Shown one piece after another: positions 42,902 to 51,299 of a DNA stretch of 64,000 nt. Where the stretch lies: assembly GCF_003206575.1 (NCBI RefSeq), contig NZ_PZJO01000001.1:515808-579807 (forward strand), given 5' to 3'. The stretch's first letter is position 1. Each line of letters starts with the position of its first letter. The notes under the pieces are model-generated. The model searched no databases. It was not told the DNA's origin and saw nothing but the letters and a program-made list of their open reading frames with translations. Position numbers and translations under genes: made by a program. This DNA is from Salinicola endophyticus. Lineage in GTDB: Bacteria; Pseudomonadota; Gammaproteobacteria; Pseudomonadales; Halomonadaceae.

Positions 42902-43894
42902 ATGGAAACGCGTAAGCTACCCGGTACCGATATCGAGATGTCCCGCGTGGGGCTGGGCACCTGGGCCATGGGCGGGCGCATGTGGGGCGGCACCGACGAC
43001 CCCAACGCCATCCGCACCATTCATGCCGCCATCGACAAGGGCATCACCCTGATCGATACCGCCCCGGCCTACGGCTTCGGTCACTCCGAAGAGGTGGTGG
43101 GCAAGGCGGTCGCCGAGAGCGGCCAGCGCGAGCGACTGGTACTGGCGACCAAGGCGGGGCTGGAGTGGTACGACGACGACAGCCTGGCCCGTAACGCCAC
43201 CGCCAAGCGGCTGGAGAAGGAGCTCGACGACTCGCTGCGGCGGCTCCAGACCGACACCATCGACATCTACCAGATCCACTGGCCCGATCCGCTGGTGGAG
43301 ATCGCCGAAACCGCGGAGGCGATGGCACGCTTTCATCAGGCGGGCAAGATCCGCGCCATCGGGGTCAGTAACTTCTCCCCCGAGCAGTGCGAGACCTTCC
43401 GCGAGTTCGCACCGCTGCACACCCTGCAGCCCCCGTACAACCTGTTCGAACGCGATATCGACGATCAGATCCTGCCCTACGCCGAAGACAACGACCTGAC
43501 CCTGCTTACCTATGGCGCGCTCTGCCGCGGCCTGCTCAGCGGCAAGATGCACAGCGACTCCACCTTCGGTGGCGACGACCTGCGTAACAAGGATCCCAAG
43601 TTCCAGTCGCCGCGCTTCGCGCAGTACCTGGCCGCGGTGAAGGACCTGGAAGCCCTGGCCCGCGAGCGTCACGACAAGTCGGTGCTGGCACTGGCGGTGC
43701 GCTGGATTCTCGACCGTTCGCCCAATATCGTGGCGCTGTGGGGAGCGCGCAAGCCGGCCCAGGTCGACCCGGTCGGCGACATCAGCGGCTGGCAATTGAG
43801 CGATCGCGACCTGGCGGATATCGATGCGCTGCTCGCCGAGCACATCAAGGACCCGGTCGGCCCCGAGTTCATGGCGCCGCCGACGCGCCGCTGA
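42902..43894 (+). CDS. Aldo/keto reductase
   Basis: 330-aa NADPH-dependent reductase with the aldo/keto reductase barrel. The catalytic tetrad is visible as Asp and Tyr in IDTAPAYGFGHSEE, Lys in LATKAG and His in QIHWPD. GVSNFSPEQC provides substrate/cofactor contacts. The ATG at 42902 has GGAG at 6-nt spacing; an ATG four codons earlier does not. It resembles YdhF/Gsp69-like general stress reductases, with an unknown carbonyl substrate. Its 3' end overlaps the convergent sirtuin gene by 26 nt. Confidence 0.9.
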   Translation: METRKLPGTDIEMSRVGLGTWAMGGRMWGGTDDPNAIRTIHAAIDKGITLIDTAPAYGFGHSEEVVGKAVAESGQRERLVLATKAGLEWYDDDSLARNATAKRLEKELDDSLRRLQTDTIDIYQIHWPDPLVEIAETAEAMARFHQAGKIRAIGVSNFSPEQCETFREFAPLHTLQPPYNLFERDIDDQILPYAEDNDLTLLTYGALCRGLLSGKMHSDSTFGGDDLRNKDPKFQSPRFAQYLAAVKDLEALARERHDKSVLALAVRWILDRSPNIVALWGARKPAQVDPVGDISGWQLSDRDLADIDALLAEHIKDPVGPEFMAPPTRR

Positions 43895-44747
43895 ACGCGA
43901 CCGCGGGCGGCCTCAGGGCCGCCGTCGCGGCGATCAACGCGGGCCCGATCGGCGCCGAGACCTTGAGCGCGTAGAGCTCGTCGGCCCGGGTCCGCCCCAG
44001 GTTGAGGCAGGCGATCGGCTTGCCCTGCTGCGCGGCATGGCGGGCGAAGCGGTAGCCCGAATAGACCATCAGCGACGACCCCACCACCAGCATGGCAGGC
44101 GCCCGTTCGAGGGCGTCGAAGGCGGCCTGCACCCGCGCCCGGGGTACGTTGTCGCCGAAGAACACCACGTCCGGTTTGAGGATGCCGACGCCACAGCGTT
44201 GGCAGTCGGGTAGCACGAAGTCAGTGAAATCGACGCCCTCGAGATCGGCATCACCATCCGGCGCCACTGCCGCCGGCAGGTCGAGCCAGCTCGGATTGCG
44301 CCGCGCCAGCTCATCGTGCAGCGCATGGCGCATCAGCGTCGCGCCGCACTGCATGCAGACCACCAGATCGGCCTGACCGTGGAGATCGATCACCCGCTGC
44401 GAGCCGGCGCGCTGATGCAGGCCATCGACGTTCTGGGTCACCAGTTGCGAGATACCGCCTCCGGCCTCCAGGGCCGCCAGTGCACGATGCGCCTCCCCCG
44501 GTCGCGCCGCGGCGAGCGCGCGGAACCCGACCAGGCTGCGCGCCCAGTAGCGCTGGCGCACCGCCCGACTGGCCATGAACGCCTGATGGCTGACCGGCGG
44601 CGGTCGCTTCCACGCCCCGCTGGCGTCCCGATAGTCGGGGATGCCGCTGGCGGTGCTCACCCCCGCGCCGGTGAGCACGAACAGGTCCGAATAGCGGGCG
44701 AGAAAGGCGCCCAGCGCCTCAATGCCTTCAGGCGACGCGTCGGGCAT
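43869..44747 (-). CDS. NAD-dependent protein deacylase (sirtuin, SIR2 family)
   Basis: 292-aa sirtuin. NAD-binding motifs GAGVSTASGIPDYR and TQNVDGLHQRAG (catalytic His) are intact; the zinc site is CMQCGA and CQRCGVG. VVFFGDNVP and VVGSSLMVYSG complete the Rossmann core. It removes acetyl or other acyl groups from lysines in the cytoplasm. It is longer than CobB and matches the class II/SIRT4-like bacterial type (PDYRD...). The start at 44747 was chosen by conserved length; an upstream frame exists. The 3' ends of this gene and the aldo/keto reductase overlap. Confidence 0.9.
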   Translation of the reverse strand: MPDASPEGIEALGAFLARYSDLFVLTGAGVSTASGIPDYRDASGAWKRPPPVSHQAFMASRAVRQRYWARSLVGFRALAAARPGEAHRALAALEAGGGISQLVTQNVDGLHQRAGSQRVIDLHGQADLVVCMQCGATLMRHALHDELARRNPSWLDLPAAVAPDGDADLEGVDFTDFVLPDCQRCGVGILKPDVVFFGDNVPRARVQAAFDALERAPAMLVVGSSLMVYSGYRFARHAAQQGKPIACLNLGRTRADELYALKVSAPIGPALIAATAALRPPAVAFSGASAAP

Positions 44748-44832
44748 GCTTTTATTCCTCGATCGATGGTAGAAAGGGAGACAATCCATTTCTAATGAAC
44801 TGTGTCCCACGGAGACGCAGCACGGCTGACCG

Positions 44833-45918
44833 ATGCCCAATACGCTTCTGGATCCCCTGGTCGAACAGCGGCTGCGCGGCCTGCGCCTGGCGCGACGCAT
44901 CTATCCGCCACGCACGCTGGGTCTGGCGGCCGGCGGCCTGTGCATCGGCAGTGCGCTACTGACGCTGGCGACCCCGGGATGGGTCTGGATGATGTGGGTG
45001 CTGCAGATCGCCACCTGGTCACACGTCGCCTACTGGCGCGCCAAGCGGCACGCCTCACCCTACCACGCCGAGCGCCAGAACCTCGGCATCGACAGTCTGC
45101 TGGGGGGCTTCTGGCTCGCCGCCATGCACTTCAACCTGCTGCCGACGATCATCGTGCTGACCATGATCAGCCTCAACAACATCGCCGTCGGAGGCCCCCG
45201 TTTGTTGTTGCGTGGTGTCGGACTGCTGGCACTGGGCGGCCTGCTCGGCATGTGGCTGATCGCGCCCGGCGCACCGCCGATCATCCCCACCACCGGGGTA
45301 CTGCTGTGCAGTCTACCGATGCTGATCACCTACCCGCTGGCGATCGGCTATATCACCTACCTGCAGGCGCGTCAGCTCAGCCGCCAGAAGCGTAACCTGA
45401 CCGACCTGAGTCGCACCGACGGTCTGACCGGGCTCTACAATCGACGCTTCTGGGAGGCCCAGATCGCCGCCGAGCTGCTGGCCTCATCGCCTGCCGTGAT
45501 CGCACTGATCGATATCGACCTGTTCAAGCACATCAATGACGAGCACGGTCATGGCGTCGGGGACGAGACGCTGCGCGAACTGGCGACACTGCTGCGCCAG
45601 TCGCTCCCGCCACACTTCCTGCTCGGGCGTTATGGCGGTGAGGAGTTCGGTGTTCTGATGCCGGCGACCAAGCTGGCGCAGGCCGAGGCCGCGCTGCACG
45701 CCTTCCAGCAGCGTCTGCACCGACACGCTCCGCCGGCGCCGCTGGCGCGCATGCCAACCTGCAGCATCGGCCTCGCCGCCAAGGCCCCCCACATGATCAG
45801 CCACGAAAAGTGGCTACTGCTAGCCGACCAGGCACTCTACGCGGCCAAGGACGCCGGCCGTGACCGCCTCGAGGTGGCGCGCAGTGCGGCATCGCAGAGC
45901 CTGCTCGACCTCGGCTAG
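44833..45918 (+). CDS. Diguanylate cyclase with MASE2-type membrane domain
   Basis: 361-aa c-di-GMP synthase. The first ~180 residues hold about six hydrophobic helices in the MASE2 pattern (YPPRTLGLAAGGLCIGSALL; SPYHAERQNLGIDSLLGGFWLA). The GGDEF domain starts at DGLTGLYNRRFW, with the active site RYGGEEF and the metal/GTP site DIDLFKHINDEHGH. The usual RxxD inhibitory site before GGEEF is missing (PPHF), so feedback inhibition by c-di-GMP is not expected. Similar proteins control cellulose/biofilm (AdrA/DgcC type). Confidence 0.92.
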   Translation: MPNTLLDPLVEQRLRGLRLARRIYPPRTLGLAAGGLCIGSALLTLATPGWVWMMWVLQIATWSHVAYWRAKRHASPYHAERQNLGIDSLLGGFWLAAMHFNLLPTIIVLTMISLNNIAVGGPRLLLRGVGLLALGGLLGMWLIAPGAPPIIPTTGVLLCSLPMLITYPLAIGYITYLQARQLSRQKRNLTDLSRTDGLTGLYNRRFWEAQIAAELLASSPAVIALIDIDLFKHINDEHGHGVGDETLRELATLLRQSLPPHFLLGRYGGEEFGVLMPATKLAQAEAALHAFQQRLHRHAPPAPLARMPTCSIGLAAKAPHMISHEKWLLLADQALYAAKDAGRDRLEVARSAASQSLLDLG

Positions 45919-45955
45919 AATAGCCTTTTCGCCGCCGCCGCAAGGACATCTGCCC

Positions 45956-46870
45956 ATGGCCTGGTTGGAGTACCTGCTACCGCTGATCTTTCTCGCCCCG
46001 CTGGGGGCGGCCGCACTGGTGGCGATCACCCTGCGGGATCTGCAGAACGTCGGCCTGCGCTCGCCCCATGACGGCAAGCCGATCCGCGAAATCGCCCAAC
46101 TGCACCGCGATCGCCTCGAGCGTGCGCGGGTGGCGTTCTTTCTCGATGCCGCGCTGGCACCGACCCTGACCCTGATGCCGCTGGTCTACGGCATGGGGCG
46201 CATGCTGTTCGCCGACGAGCAGAGCTGGCTCGAGTGGTCGCTCTACGGCGTCTTCAGCACCCTGCTGGCGATGCTGTTCGGCTTCCTGATCCTGCGCGAC
46301 GTGCAGCGGGTGCGCCGGCTCACCCGCAGCCTGGCCTCGGAACTGGCCATCGGTCAGGCGCTGGATCATCTGATCCGCCCGGTGGCGAAGCCCTTCTTCG
46401 TCTTCCACGACTTCCCCGCCGACAGCTACAGCATTGATAACGTACTGGTCACGCCCCAGGGCGTGTTCGTGATTCAGACCATGGCGCGGGACTTCCCCCT
46501 CGATCTGGAGGGCCATCCCAACCAGGTCGTGGCGGTGGAGTCAGAGCGACTGCGCTTCCCCGATGGCAGCCAGCGCAGCATGCTGCGCAAGGTGCGCATG
46601 GCCACGGTATGGCTGCGCCAGTGGCTGACCCGTCATACCCAGTTGAACGTGCCGGTGAAGGGCGTGCTGGTGCTGCCTGGCTGGACCATCGACGACGAGA
46701 CCCAGCACCTGGGCGGCGATCGCGAGGTGCAGGTGATCGACGGCGCCGATCTCGCCGCCCAGTTGGGTATCGACGGCGATGAAAAGATCGACGACGAGCA
46801 GCGCCAGCGCCTGGTGGAGTCGCTCGACCGACGCCAACAACAATGTCAACGCAAGGCGGCCGCACGCTGA
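45956..46870 (+). CDS. Membrane protein with NERD-like domain
   Basis: 304-aa protein. The N-terminus has a membrane helix (LLPLIFLAPLGAAALVAIT) and two more around residues 60-115 (LTLMPLVYGM; SLYGVFSTLLAMLFGFLIL). The soluble part resembles a NERD (nuclease-related) domain: HDFPADSYSIDNVLVTPQGVFVIQT. The Glu/Lys normally found after the last strand (IETK) reads IQTMA, so nuclease activity may be lost. AAGGA lies before the ATG. It starts 37 nt after the diguanylate cyclase, possibly in its operon, and ends 26 nt before kdgK. Function unknown. Confidence 0.7.
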   Translation: MAWLEYLLPLIFLAPLGAAALVAITLRDLQNVGLRSPHDGKPIREIAQLHRDRLERARVAFFLDAALAPTLTLMPLVYGMGRMLFADEQSWLEWSLYGVFSTLLAMLFGFLILRDVQRVRRLTRSLASELAIGQALDHLIRPVAKPFFVFHDFPADSYSIDNVLVTPQGVFVIQTMARDFPLDLEGHPNQVVAVESERLRFPDGSQRSMLRKVRMATVWLRQWLTRHTQLNVPVKGVLVLPGWTIDDETQHLGGDREVQVIDGADLAAQLGIDGDEKIDDEQRQRLVESLDRRQQQCQRKAAAR

Positions 46871-46896
46871 CGGCAGCCCGTTACTCAGGAGATGTC

Positions 46897-47868
46897 ATGC
46901 CCGCTGCATCCGCTTTCGATGTTCTCACCTTCGGCGAAGCCATGGCGATGTTCGTGGCCGACGAGGCCGGGCCGCTGGATACGGTCGGCCGCTTCCACCG
47001 GCGCACCGCCGGGGCCGACACCAATGTCGCCATCGGCCTGGCCCGGCTGGGCTTCGACGTGCGCTGGCTATCCCGGGTCGGGCGCGACCACAACGGCACT
47101 TTCCTGCGCCGGGCACTGGAAGCCGAGGGCCTCGACTGCCGCCATCTGATCGAGGACCCGGCGCACGCCACCGGGCTGCTGTTCAAGGCACGCGCCGAGG
47201 GTGGCGCCGACCCCCACGTGGAGTATGTCCGCCGCGGCAGCGCCGCCAGCCATCTGTGCCTCGACGACTGCCGCGAGGTAGCGCTGGAGACCGCTCGCCA
47301 TCTGCACGCCACCGGCATTCCCCCGGCGCTCTCCGCCACCACCCGCGAGCTCTCGTTCGAGCTGCTCACCCGCGCCCGCGCCGCGGGGCTGTCGATCTCC
47401 TTCGATCCCAACCTGCGCCCCAGCCTGTGGTCCAGTGAGGCGGAGATGAAGCAGACGCTCAACGCGCTGGCGGCCAAGGCCGACATCGTGATGCCCGGGC
47501 TCGCCGAGGGACGGCTGCTCACCGGGCGTGACAGCGCCCATGACATCGCCGGGGTCTATCTCGACAGCGGTGCCCAGGCGGTGGTGATCAAGCTCGGCCC
47601 CGAGGGCAGCTACTTCCGCACTCGCGAGCATGAAGGCAGCGTCGCCGGCACCCCGGTGACCCAGGTCGTGGATACCGTAGGGGCGGGTGACGGTTTCGCC
47701 GTGGGCATCGTCAGCGCCCGTCTGGATGGGCTCGACTGGCCCGCCGCCCTGCACCGCGCCAATCTGATCGGCGCGCGTCAGGTGCAGGTGATCGGCGACA
47801 TGGAGGGGCTACCCCGGCGCGATGAACTCGCCACCATGGAACGCAGCGGCGAGGCGATGCCCGGCTGA
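46897..47868 (+). CDS. kdgK: PfkB-family sugar kinase (likely 2-keto-3-deoxygluconate kinase)
   Basis: 323-aa ribokinase-family enzyme. Signature 1 covers GRFHRRTAGADTNVAIGLARLG and signature 2 is DTVGAGDGFAVG with the catalytic Asp. FDPNLRPSLW and the G-E-A-M-A-M-F start are typical of KDG kinases, which phosphorylate 2-keto-3-deoxygluconate for the Entner-Doudoroff route. CAGGAG precedes the ATG at 46897; an upstream start is less credible. A sodium/solute symporter with unknown sugar or acid substrate is encoded next, on the opposite strand. Confidence 0.86.
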   Translation: MPAASAFDVLTFGEAMAMFVADEAGPLDTVGRFHRRTAGADTNVAIGLARLGFDVRWLSRVGRDHNGTFLRRALEAEGLDCRHLIEDPAHATGLLFKARAEGGADPHVEYVRRGSAASHLCLDDCREVALETARHLHATGIPPALSATTRELSFELLTRARAAGLSISFDPNLRPSLWSSEAEMKQTLNALAAKADIVMPGLAEGRLLTGRDSAHDIAGVYLDSGAQAVVIKLGPEGSYFRTREHEGSVAGTPVTQVVDTVGAGDGFAVGIVSARLDGLDWPAALHRANLIGARQVQVIGDMEGLPRRDELATMERSGEAMPG

Positions 47869-47895
47869 CACGCTCGAGATGGGTCAATCAGGCGC

Positions 47896-48414
47896 TCAAG
47901 CCCGCGCGCCAGCCCGAAGCGCTGCCAGTACCGCGGGCTTGAGCGCGCCGAGGGCTTCGCCGGAGACCCCGCTCAGCACGATCAGCCGCGTCTGGCGCCC
48001 CTCGTGGTAGCCCAGCCATAGCGGCAACCAGAGCCGCTGCAGCGTGGCGGGCTGCACGCGCAGCGGCCACAGCCGCGGTTTGGCCAGCCGCTCCCACAGC
48101 CACCAGCGCGCAAATGCCTCGGGCGAAGGGCAGGCATCATCCACGGCGTCGCCCCCCAGCATGAGTGCCGAGCGGGCCTGGGCCTCGCCGTCCAGGGTGT
48201 CGTGCGCCAGGGCACCGGGCCACAGCAGCGCTCGCGACAGGCCGCGGCGCCCCAGCAGCCAGGCATCCGGCGTCTGCGCCTGCCGCGCGGTCAGCGCCAC
48301 CGCCCACAGCGCCAGCCAGGCCGGCTCGAAGCGTGCGGCTGCGTAGCGCCGCAGCCGCTGGCTCGCCGCCGTGCTATCGATCCGCCGGCGCAGACAGCGC
48401 TCATCCATGGGCAT
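47896..48414 (-). CDS. Hypothetical protein coupled to the sodium/solute symporter
   Basis: 172-aa protein that I do not recognise. It is rich in Ala, Leu, Arg and Trp with several amphipathic helices (PAWLALWAVALTAR; RWWLWERLAKPRLWPLRV) but no convincing signal peptide or full membrane helix. The start overlaps the end of the symporter gene by 14 nt, so translation is coupled and it may serve as an accessory subunit or regulator of that transporter. A second in-frame ATG two codons later could be the true start. Codon pattern matches the genome. Confidence 0.7.
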   Translation of the reverse strand: MPMDERCLRRRIDSTAASQRLRRYAAARFEPAWLALWAVALTARQAQTPDAWLLGRRGLSRALLWPGALAHDTLDGEAQARSALMLGGDAVDDACPSPEAFARWWLWERLAKPRLWPLRVQPATLQRLWLPLWLGYHEGRQTRLIVLSGVSGEALGALKPAVLAALRAGARA

Positions 48415-50032
48415 GGGCCCAGAGCTGAAGCCCGCCCAGCGCCAGCAGCGAGATCACGAACCAGGCCAGCAGGCCGAGACAGCGGGTACGTGTCACGCGG
48501 GCATCGCGCCCCAGCGGCGTGGCCGCGGCACTGCGCCGACGCAAAAGCGCCTGCATGTCCGGGGCGGTCTCCTCCAGGGTCACGTCGGCGAGCTGCTCAC
48601 GCCCGGGTGCCGGTGCGCTGAGGCTGACGCCATAGCCGACCGCCAGCGACACGCCGAGCCCCACCGCATTCTGATAGAGCCAGGAGATACCCAGATGCGA
48701 GGCGGCCCACACCGCCGCCATCCCCATGAGCATGCCCGCCACCGCGCCGCGGCCATTGCTGCGCCGGCTCAGCACTGCCAGCAGGAAGACCCCGAGCAGG
48801 GCGCCGTAGAACCATGAGCCGATTCGATTGACCGCCTCGATCACCGGGCCGAGATTGCCGGCGAAGAAGGCGAACAGCGTGGCGTAGAGTCCCCAGAACA
48901 CGGTGGCCCAGCGCGACGCCTTGAGATAGTGGCGTTCGTCGGCGTCGGGCCTGACGAAGCGGGCATAGAAGTCACGTACGCTCACCGCCGAGAGCGAGTT
49001 GAGCGCCGAATCCAGGCTCGACATGGCGGCGGCGAAGACCCCAGCGATCACCAGCCCTGTGATACCGACCGGAAACGCCTCGACCACATAGCGCGGGAAC
49101 AGCTCGTTGAGATTCTCCGGCGGGGTCAGCCCATGCTGCTGGTAGTAGGCGGCGAGCATCACCCCGATGAACAGGAACAGCAGCATCTGCGGCACCAGCA
49201 GATAGCCGCCGATCAGCAGCGAACGCTGCCCCTCGGCGATGCTCGGACTGGTCAGCACGCGCTGGATCTGACTCTGATCGGTGCCGAAGTAGGCCACGTG
49301 CATGACCACGCCACCGATCAGCCCCGCCCATAGCGAATAGGTCACGGTAGGATCGAGCGACAGGTCGATGGTATCGAACATGCCGTGGGCGGCGCCGAAG
49401 GCGAAGACGTCGCTCCAGCCGCCGGGCAGGCTCGAGACCATCAGCAGCATGCTCAGAATGGCACCGAGCCAGAGCACGAACATCTGGATCACGTCGGTCC
49501 AGATCACTGCGCTGATGCCGCCCAGCACGGTGTAGCCGACCGCGATCACCGCCATCAGTACGATGGTCAGATCGACGCTCCAGCCGGTCACCACGGAGAG
49601 CACCAGCGCCGGCGCGTAGAGCACCACGCCGGTGGCCAGACCGCGGGCGATCAGGAACAGCAGCGCTGCCAGTGATCGGGTCAGCGGCCCGAAGCGCCGC
49701 TCGAGCAGCTCGTAGATGCTGTAGATACCGGCGCGATGGAAGATCGGCACCAGCACCACGATCAGCACCGCCATCGCCAGCGGTACGTTGATGAAGGTCA
49801 CCAGACGCTGCAGACCACCCTCGAAACCCCAACCCGGTGCGCCGATGAAGGTGATCGCACTCGCCTGGGTCGCCATCACCGAGAGACCGATGGCCCAGCC
49901 GGGTATCTTGCGCCCACCGAGAAAGTAGTCCTGCGTCGTCGCCTGAGACTTGCCGAAGCGAGCCCCGACCCAGGCGATGCCCAGTACGTAGACGACCAGC
50001 ACGATGCTGTCCCAGACAGTGAAAGCCCCCAT
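48401..50032 (-). CDS. Sodium:solute symporter (SSS family)
   Basis: 543-aa inner membrane transporter with about 13-14 hydrophobic helices. SSS hallmarks: the N-terminal DYFLGGRKIPGWAIGLSVMATQASAITFIGAPG, the sodium-site region AMSSLDSALNSLSAVSVRDFY and a TDVIQMFVLWLGA helix. It brings in a sugar, organic acid or amino acid with Na+, which suits a halophile. The substrate is not evident; kdgK next door hints at a sugar acid. GCGAGG lies upstream of the ATG at 50032. The last helix is followed by the overlapping small gene. Confidence 0.9.
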   Translation of the reverse strand: MGAFTVWDSIVLVVYVLGIAWVGARFGKSQATTQDYFLGGRKIPGWAIGLSVMATQASAITFIGAPGWGFEGGLQRLVTFINVPLAMAVLIVVLVPIFHRAGIYSIYELLERRFGPLTRSLAALLFLIARGLATGVVLYAPALVLSVVTGWSVDLTIVLMAVIAVGYTVLGGISAVIWTDVIQMFVLWLGAILSMLLMVSSLPGGWSDVFAFGAAHGMFDTIDLSLDPTVTYSLWAGLIGGVVMHVAYFGTDQSQIQRVLTSPSIAEGQRSLLIGGYLLVPQMLLFLFIGVMLAAYYQQHGLTPPENLNELFPRYVVEAFPVGITGLVIAGVFAAAMSSLDSALNSLSAVSVRDFYARFVRPDADERHYLKASRWATVFWGLYATLFAFFAGNLGPVIEAVNRIGSWFYGALLGVFLLAVLSRRSNGRGAVAGMLMGMAAVWAASHLGISWLYQNAVGLGVSLAVGYGVSLSAPAPGREQLADVTLEETAPDMQALLRRRSAAATPLGRDARVTRTRCLGLLAWFVISLLALGGLQLWAHAHG

Positions 50033-50343
50033 GAGCCAATCCTCGCGTTGTTTTTATACGTCGATGTTGTCCGTCGAGTGGTGAAGTGTTTTTGCAGCGC
50101 CTTGTATTGATGACTTCAGCCTAGCATGTCGTCAGGAAGTGATCGCGACGCCGCGTCTCGATAGCCTCGCAGGTGACAGGAAAGCCCCGAACGGCGCGGC
50201 CTGGGACAACGCGTTGTGGAGCATGCGGTACTGCTTATCGGGGCCACCAACAAACTCTCTCGCCCCTCTTGCCAAGCGCAAAAAAGCCGCGGATGATGCG
50301 CTCCCCTGACCTGCTGGCGCGCCTGTCCTCGACGAGGTTTCCG
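50033..50343. other. Divergent symporter/ATP-grasp intergenic region
   Basis: 311 nt without a credible gene. A TATAAA-like -10 sequence for the symporter lies near 50052-50060 on the minus strand, but no well-spaced -35 was found. No clear operator or terminator is visible. Confidence 0.4.
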
Positions 50344-51195
50344 ATGCGTTTGATCACTTTCGATGTCTCCCGCACCCTCGGCATGCCGAACGTTCGCTAT
50401 ATCAAGCCCGAACGCATGTTCGATCACCTGGATGAGATCACGGCCGCCGACTGGCTACTGTTTCCCAGCTACTGGCAGGTGAACGTGCTGCTGCATGCCC
50501 TGCACAAGCGCATCTTCCCCTCGCCCGCGACCTACTATCTGGGACACGACAAGGTGGAGCAGACCCGCGCCATGCGCGCAGCCTTTCCGCAGCATATTCC
50601 GCCCACCGCGATCCAGGCCAACACCGCCCACGGCATCGACGCCGTGGAGGCGGAAATCGGCTATCCGATGATTCTCAAGGAGATTCGCAGCGCCCGCGGC
50701 AATGGCGTGCACCTGGCCGAGCGACGCAGCGAGCTCGAGCGCTTCGCCGCGGAGAATCCGGTGCTCTACGCCCAGCCCAGGCTACCGATCGATCGCGATC
50801 TGCGTATCGTGCTGGTGGGGGATCGCATTCTCGCCAGCTACTGGCGAGTGACGCCGCTGGGCGGCTATCGCGCCAACGTCGCCCAGGGCGGCCGGATCGA
50901 CCACGAGGAGATCCCCGAGGCGGCGGTAGCGCTGGTGAAACGGGTCGCCGCGACCTTCCAGATCGACCATGGCGGCTTCGACGTCGCCATGCTCGGCGAG
51001 ACGCCTGTGCTGTTCGAGTTCAACCGCCTGTTCGGCACCCAGGGCATCGCCGACGCCGGCCGCGTGACCGCAGAGGCGATGCTGGATTGGCTGGGTCGCC
51101 GCGAACTCGGCCTGACCGACAAGGTGCCCGATGCGGCAGACCTGCCGACGGCCTGGGAACCGCCGACGGAGACGACCTGCGACACGCGCCCCTGA
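50344..51195 (+). CDS. ATP-grasp domain protein (RimK-like)
   Basis: 283-aa enzyme of the ATP-grasp superfamily, which joins carboxylates to amines or thiols. Visible motifs: nucleotide-binding strand YPMILKEIRSARGNGVHL (lysine and glycine loop), RDLRIVLVGDRILASYWR, and the metal-binding VLFEFNRLFGTQGI (E-x-N). This pattern is near RimK/glutathione-synthetase-like ligases. An upstream in-frame start exists, but GAGG fits the ATG at 50344, and MRLITFDVSRTLGMPNVRYIK reads as a natural start. It has no obvious partner peptide or efflux gene; its substrate is unknown. Confidence 0.82.
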   Translation: MRLITFDVSRTLGMPNVRYIKPERMFDHLDEITAADWLLFPSYWQVNVLLHALHKRIFPSPATYYLGHDKVEQTRAMRAAFPQHIPPTAIQANTAHGIDAVEAEIGYPMILKEIRSARGNGVHLAERRSELERFAAENPVLYAQPRLPIDRDLRIVLVGDRILASYWRVTPLGGYRANVAQGGRIDHEEIPEAAVALVKRVAATFQIDHGGFDVAMLGETPVLFEFNRLFGTQGIADAGRVTAEAMLDWLGRRELGLTDKVPDAADLPTAWEPPTETTCDTRP

Positions 51196-51299
51196 ACCGT
51201 TCAGGGGCCCGCCCCTCAGGGCGGCTCAGGGATTTCGGGTATGGGGCAAACGACGCTTTTTCGATGAAGGTCTACGGAGGGCCCCGGGAGACGTCGAAC

